28,850 nucleotides of DNA from JBIOJM01 sp044450785 (GTDB taxonomy: Bacteria; Planctomycetota; Planctomycetia; Isosphaerales; Isosphaeraceae): NCBI GenBank assembly GCA_044450785.1, contig JBIOJM010000095.1, positions 1-28,850 of the forward strand. The letters are read 5' to 3'. The notes under the pieces are model-generated. The model searched no databases. It worked only from the letters and a program-made list of their open reading frames with translations, and was not told the DNA's origin. How positions within the stretch are numbered: the stretch's first letter is position 1; each line of letters starts with the position of its first letter. This document shows positions 27,801-28,850 of the stretch, one piece after another. Position numbers and translations under genes: made by a program.

Positions 27801-28850
27801 CATCGCGCTCCGCGTCCGCGGCGGAGGCTGCCCTGGGTCCTGGCTCGCGCTTCGCTTTTTGATCGGCCCGGTTCCCGGCGACGGTGCGCTCATCTGGCTG
27901 GTCGTCTTCTTGCTGCTCGGGGCGGGCTCCGCGGCCGGCGAAGCCGCGCCCTCCGGGCCGGGGGCGGTCGCCGGGCTCGCCGTCCGGCGCCGAACCTTCG
28001 GGCCCGCCCGCCTTTGATTTGGCACGGGCACGGTCCTCCGGCTTGATCTCGAATTTCAGGCCGTCGATCAAGACGTAGCGGACCCTGGCTCTCTCTTCGG
28101 AGAATGGAGCCGTCATGGCGATCACGTGCCCGAGCTTGCCCGGCTCGAGGGTTCCCAGCCGCCGGTCGACACCCGCGATGGCCGCCGCGTGCCGCGTGAG
28201 ACCGGCGAGGGCGTCATCCGGGGCCAATCCCGCGGTGATGAGCTGGCGGACGATCGTGGGAAACGTGTCGATGCGCTCGATTCCCTCGGTGGCGAAAGCA
28301 TAGGGAATTCCCGCCTTGGCCAGGGCGGCCGCCGTTCCGACCTGTTCCTTCCACCTGGCCTTCTTGTGGGCCAGCAGCTTGAGCGGCTCGTCGCGCTCAG
28401 CCGCCGGCCGCTTGAGGAACTCTTCCTCGCTGGGGACCCTGGGCTCCACGGGGAAGCTCACTTGCAGCACGACCGGGACCTTGGCGGCCTTGAGGCGGTC
28501 CGCGACCTTGGCGGCCTCTCGACCGCCGACGATGACCGCGCTCGTGCCGAACTCGGCGGCGAGGTCGAGCGCGCGATGGATCTCATCGCGGGTGTTGGCC
28601 TCCCACCAGACCGCGAGCTGCCTGGACCGCGCGGCTTGCAGCGCTCTCAAAGCGGGGTCGAACGGCGGATGCGCGCCCCCTTTGGCCTGGTAATAGGTGT
28701 CGAGCTTCTGATGGTGTTCGCTGTCGAGCATGGCCTGGCGCAGGTGGGCGATCGAGCCCATCAGGACGCGGGGATACGGGTTCTCGCCGGCCTCCGGGGC
28801 GAAGAACCCGCGGCGGCGGTTTGGACCGGGCCCGGGGGTGGGCCCGGGGC
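24823..28850 (-). CDS. Giant three-module amidohydrolase, N-terminus cut by window edge
   Basis: At least 1341 residues are visible and the frame stays open to the window edge (NPYPRVLMGSIAHLRQA reads through the first internal Met), so the true start lies outside. Counting from that Met: the C-terminal half of a first amidohydrolase-like module (to about 240); a charged Lys/Ser/Pro-rich linker (about 240-420); a complete module (about 420-840); a third module (about 845-1280). Only the middle one keeps metal ligands: THSHIAI near 495, GVKFALGEN near 577, IHSHCY near 654, LQHVLEG, and KSDDAE near 739. The third has DAGSSLG where HxH is expected. Modules 1 and 3 share a VIVGG/VLSGA-AAEAWKVAE-KVPV pattern. 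Probably exported; its substrate is unknown, and annotations as imidazolonepropionase-like are common for relatives. Confidence 0.88.
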   Translation of the reverse strand, partial: PGPTPGPGPNRRRGFFAPEAGENPYPRVLMGSIAHLRQAMLDSEHHQKLDTYYQAKGGAHPPFDPALRALQAARSRQLAVWWEANTRDEIHRALDLAAEFGTSAVIVGGREAAKVADRLKAAKVPVVLQVSFPVEPRVPSEEEFLKRPAAERDEPLKLLAHKKARWKEQVGTAAALAKAGIPYAFATEGIERIDTFPTIVRQLITAGLAPDDALAGLTRHAAAIAGVDRRLGTLEPGKLGHVIAMTAPFSEERARVRYVLIDGLKFEIKPEDRARAKSKAGGPEGSAPDGEPGDRPRPGGRGFAGRGARPEQQEDDQPDERTVAGNRADQKAKREPGPRAASAADAERDAVLKKVDDLQKSGKIVGSVGVEDLVARAKRQETGSEKKSAIASQSEKSKGRDSKTPDAKTNPDSSSHQVKSATSKSQASKPEPSKSGTGKPPAAPFVDVAVELDQDRKPSLHTGGSVLIEGATILTVTRGTIAKGSILVQDGKIKAVGAGVTAPPNVTVIKAAGMVAMPGIIDTHSHIAIQGGVNEGSLSIVPEVRVKDVVTGDDVAIYRALAGGTTTARLLHGSANTIGGQDAVIKLKYGKPGRDLIVKGGPQGVKFALGENVTRSQRRFPNTRMGVESVIERAFEEGRAYRARWDEYRQAQKTSHADRLGPPPRVDLRLEALAGILDGSIKIHSHCYRSDEILMLLRTAQRYGVRVQSLQHVLEGYKVAAEIAAHGASASTFSDWWAYKLEAYDAIPANAALLTEAGASVCIKSDDAELMRHLNLEAAKMVKYGGVSETQALAMITINPARELGLDARLGSIEVGKDADIVLFNGHPFDAFSRCELALVDGEVFFQRYEPGGGLGARPGEHSVMPAAPESVRNRSIEIAAQPKNLFALVGANLHPVAGPEIKAGTLVIAGGKIAALGPAGTPIPPEAQTIEMSGLDIWPGMVDAGSSLGLFEIGSLNETQDHTDAAQFQPELRSSTALHPDSEHIPVTRANGILTSFVEPSGGIISGQSCLIDLHGWVPRELVIADSVALNVHIPAYIPRSTDSRRPGVAPGRPGPGQGPAGAGGEAEALERRKERLDQIKELFRRAVAYDLVVTKAHERREAPPAPDLRLEALVPYATGRKPVIFHADQPVEILDALAIARELKLKAVLSGAAEAWKVAEAIKQAKVPVLVGGTLNLPRHEHDPYDAAYANPAKLHAAGVTVAIHSKSSGETAARNLPFEAAAAVAFGLPEDVALRAVTLTPAQILGVADQVGSLEPGKRANVVVTAGHLLQPTTPVLALFIDGEPLRPESRHTQLQAKYRRRLDEVRAGRARLGIDQAPTKISGTGSSSPPQTQPERQ

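Overview
The window is GC-rich DNA that reads as a member of the Planctomycetota, most likely an Isosphaeraceae-like genus (lineage inferred, not tested). The evidence is a set of families concentrated in that phylum: a cytochrome-c/PSD1 (DUF1549/DUF1553) protein followed by a DUF1501 protein, a DUF1559 protein with a prepilin-like N-terminus, a membrane Ser/Thr kinase fused to WD40 repeats, a planctomycete-type ECF sigma factor, and multi-module amidohydrolases. There is no transposase, tRNA, rRNA or CRISPR array that I can see.

Layout. Positions 1-608 hold a possible gene tail and an intergenic stretch. A minus-strand glycogen debranching enzyme (glgX) is divergent from the PSD1-DUF1501 pair (2858-6670). 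Positions 6671-9335 are a repeat-rich accessory stretch. It contains two indel-free copies, 1644 bp apart, of a ~786-bp unit carrying a sigma-70-like promoter, a ~130-nt leader and a complete ECF sigma factor. Only the second copy is followed by a 74-aa zinc-finger anti-sigma-like protein, then a small lipoprotein and a DUF1559 protein. Facing them is a 1085-aa kinase whose WD40 region has 14 repeats by my count, enough for two seven-bladed propellers.

Positions 14604-15400 hold an overlapping two-gene module: a HEPN-domain protein with a TTG start, and an unassigned partner. A gene-poor stretch follows, with a strong minus-strand terminator. Next come a minus-strand CPBP membrane protease, then a plus-strand Gfo/Idh/MocA dehydrogenase overlapping an LpxL/HtrB-type acyltransferase. 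The acyltransferase converges on a minus-strand set: an MBL-fold hydrolase, a catalytic M16 peptidase and a non-catalytic M16 partner. The convergent junction is a perfect 23-bp inverted repeat built from an AAGGATG heptamer, which also supplies the last codons of the acyltransferase. After a 647-bp AT-richer leader comes a degenerate receiver-domain protein. The window ends in a very large minus-strand amidohydrolase, cut by the right edge, with three amidohydrolase-like modules of which only the central one keeps its metal ligands.

No single large new system stands out. The best candidates for follow-up are the duplicated sigma-factor unit with its asymmetric downstream genes, the HEPN plus unknown-partner pair, the heptamer repeat at gene ends, and the triple-module amidohydrolase.
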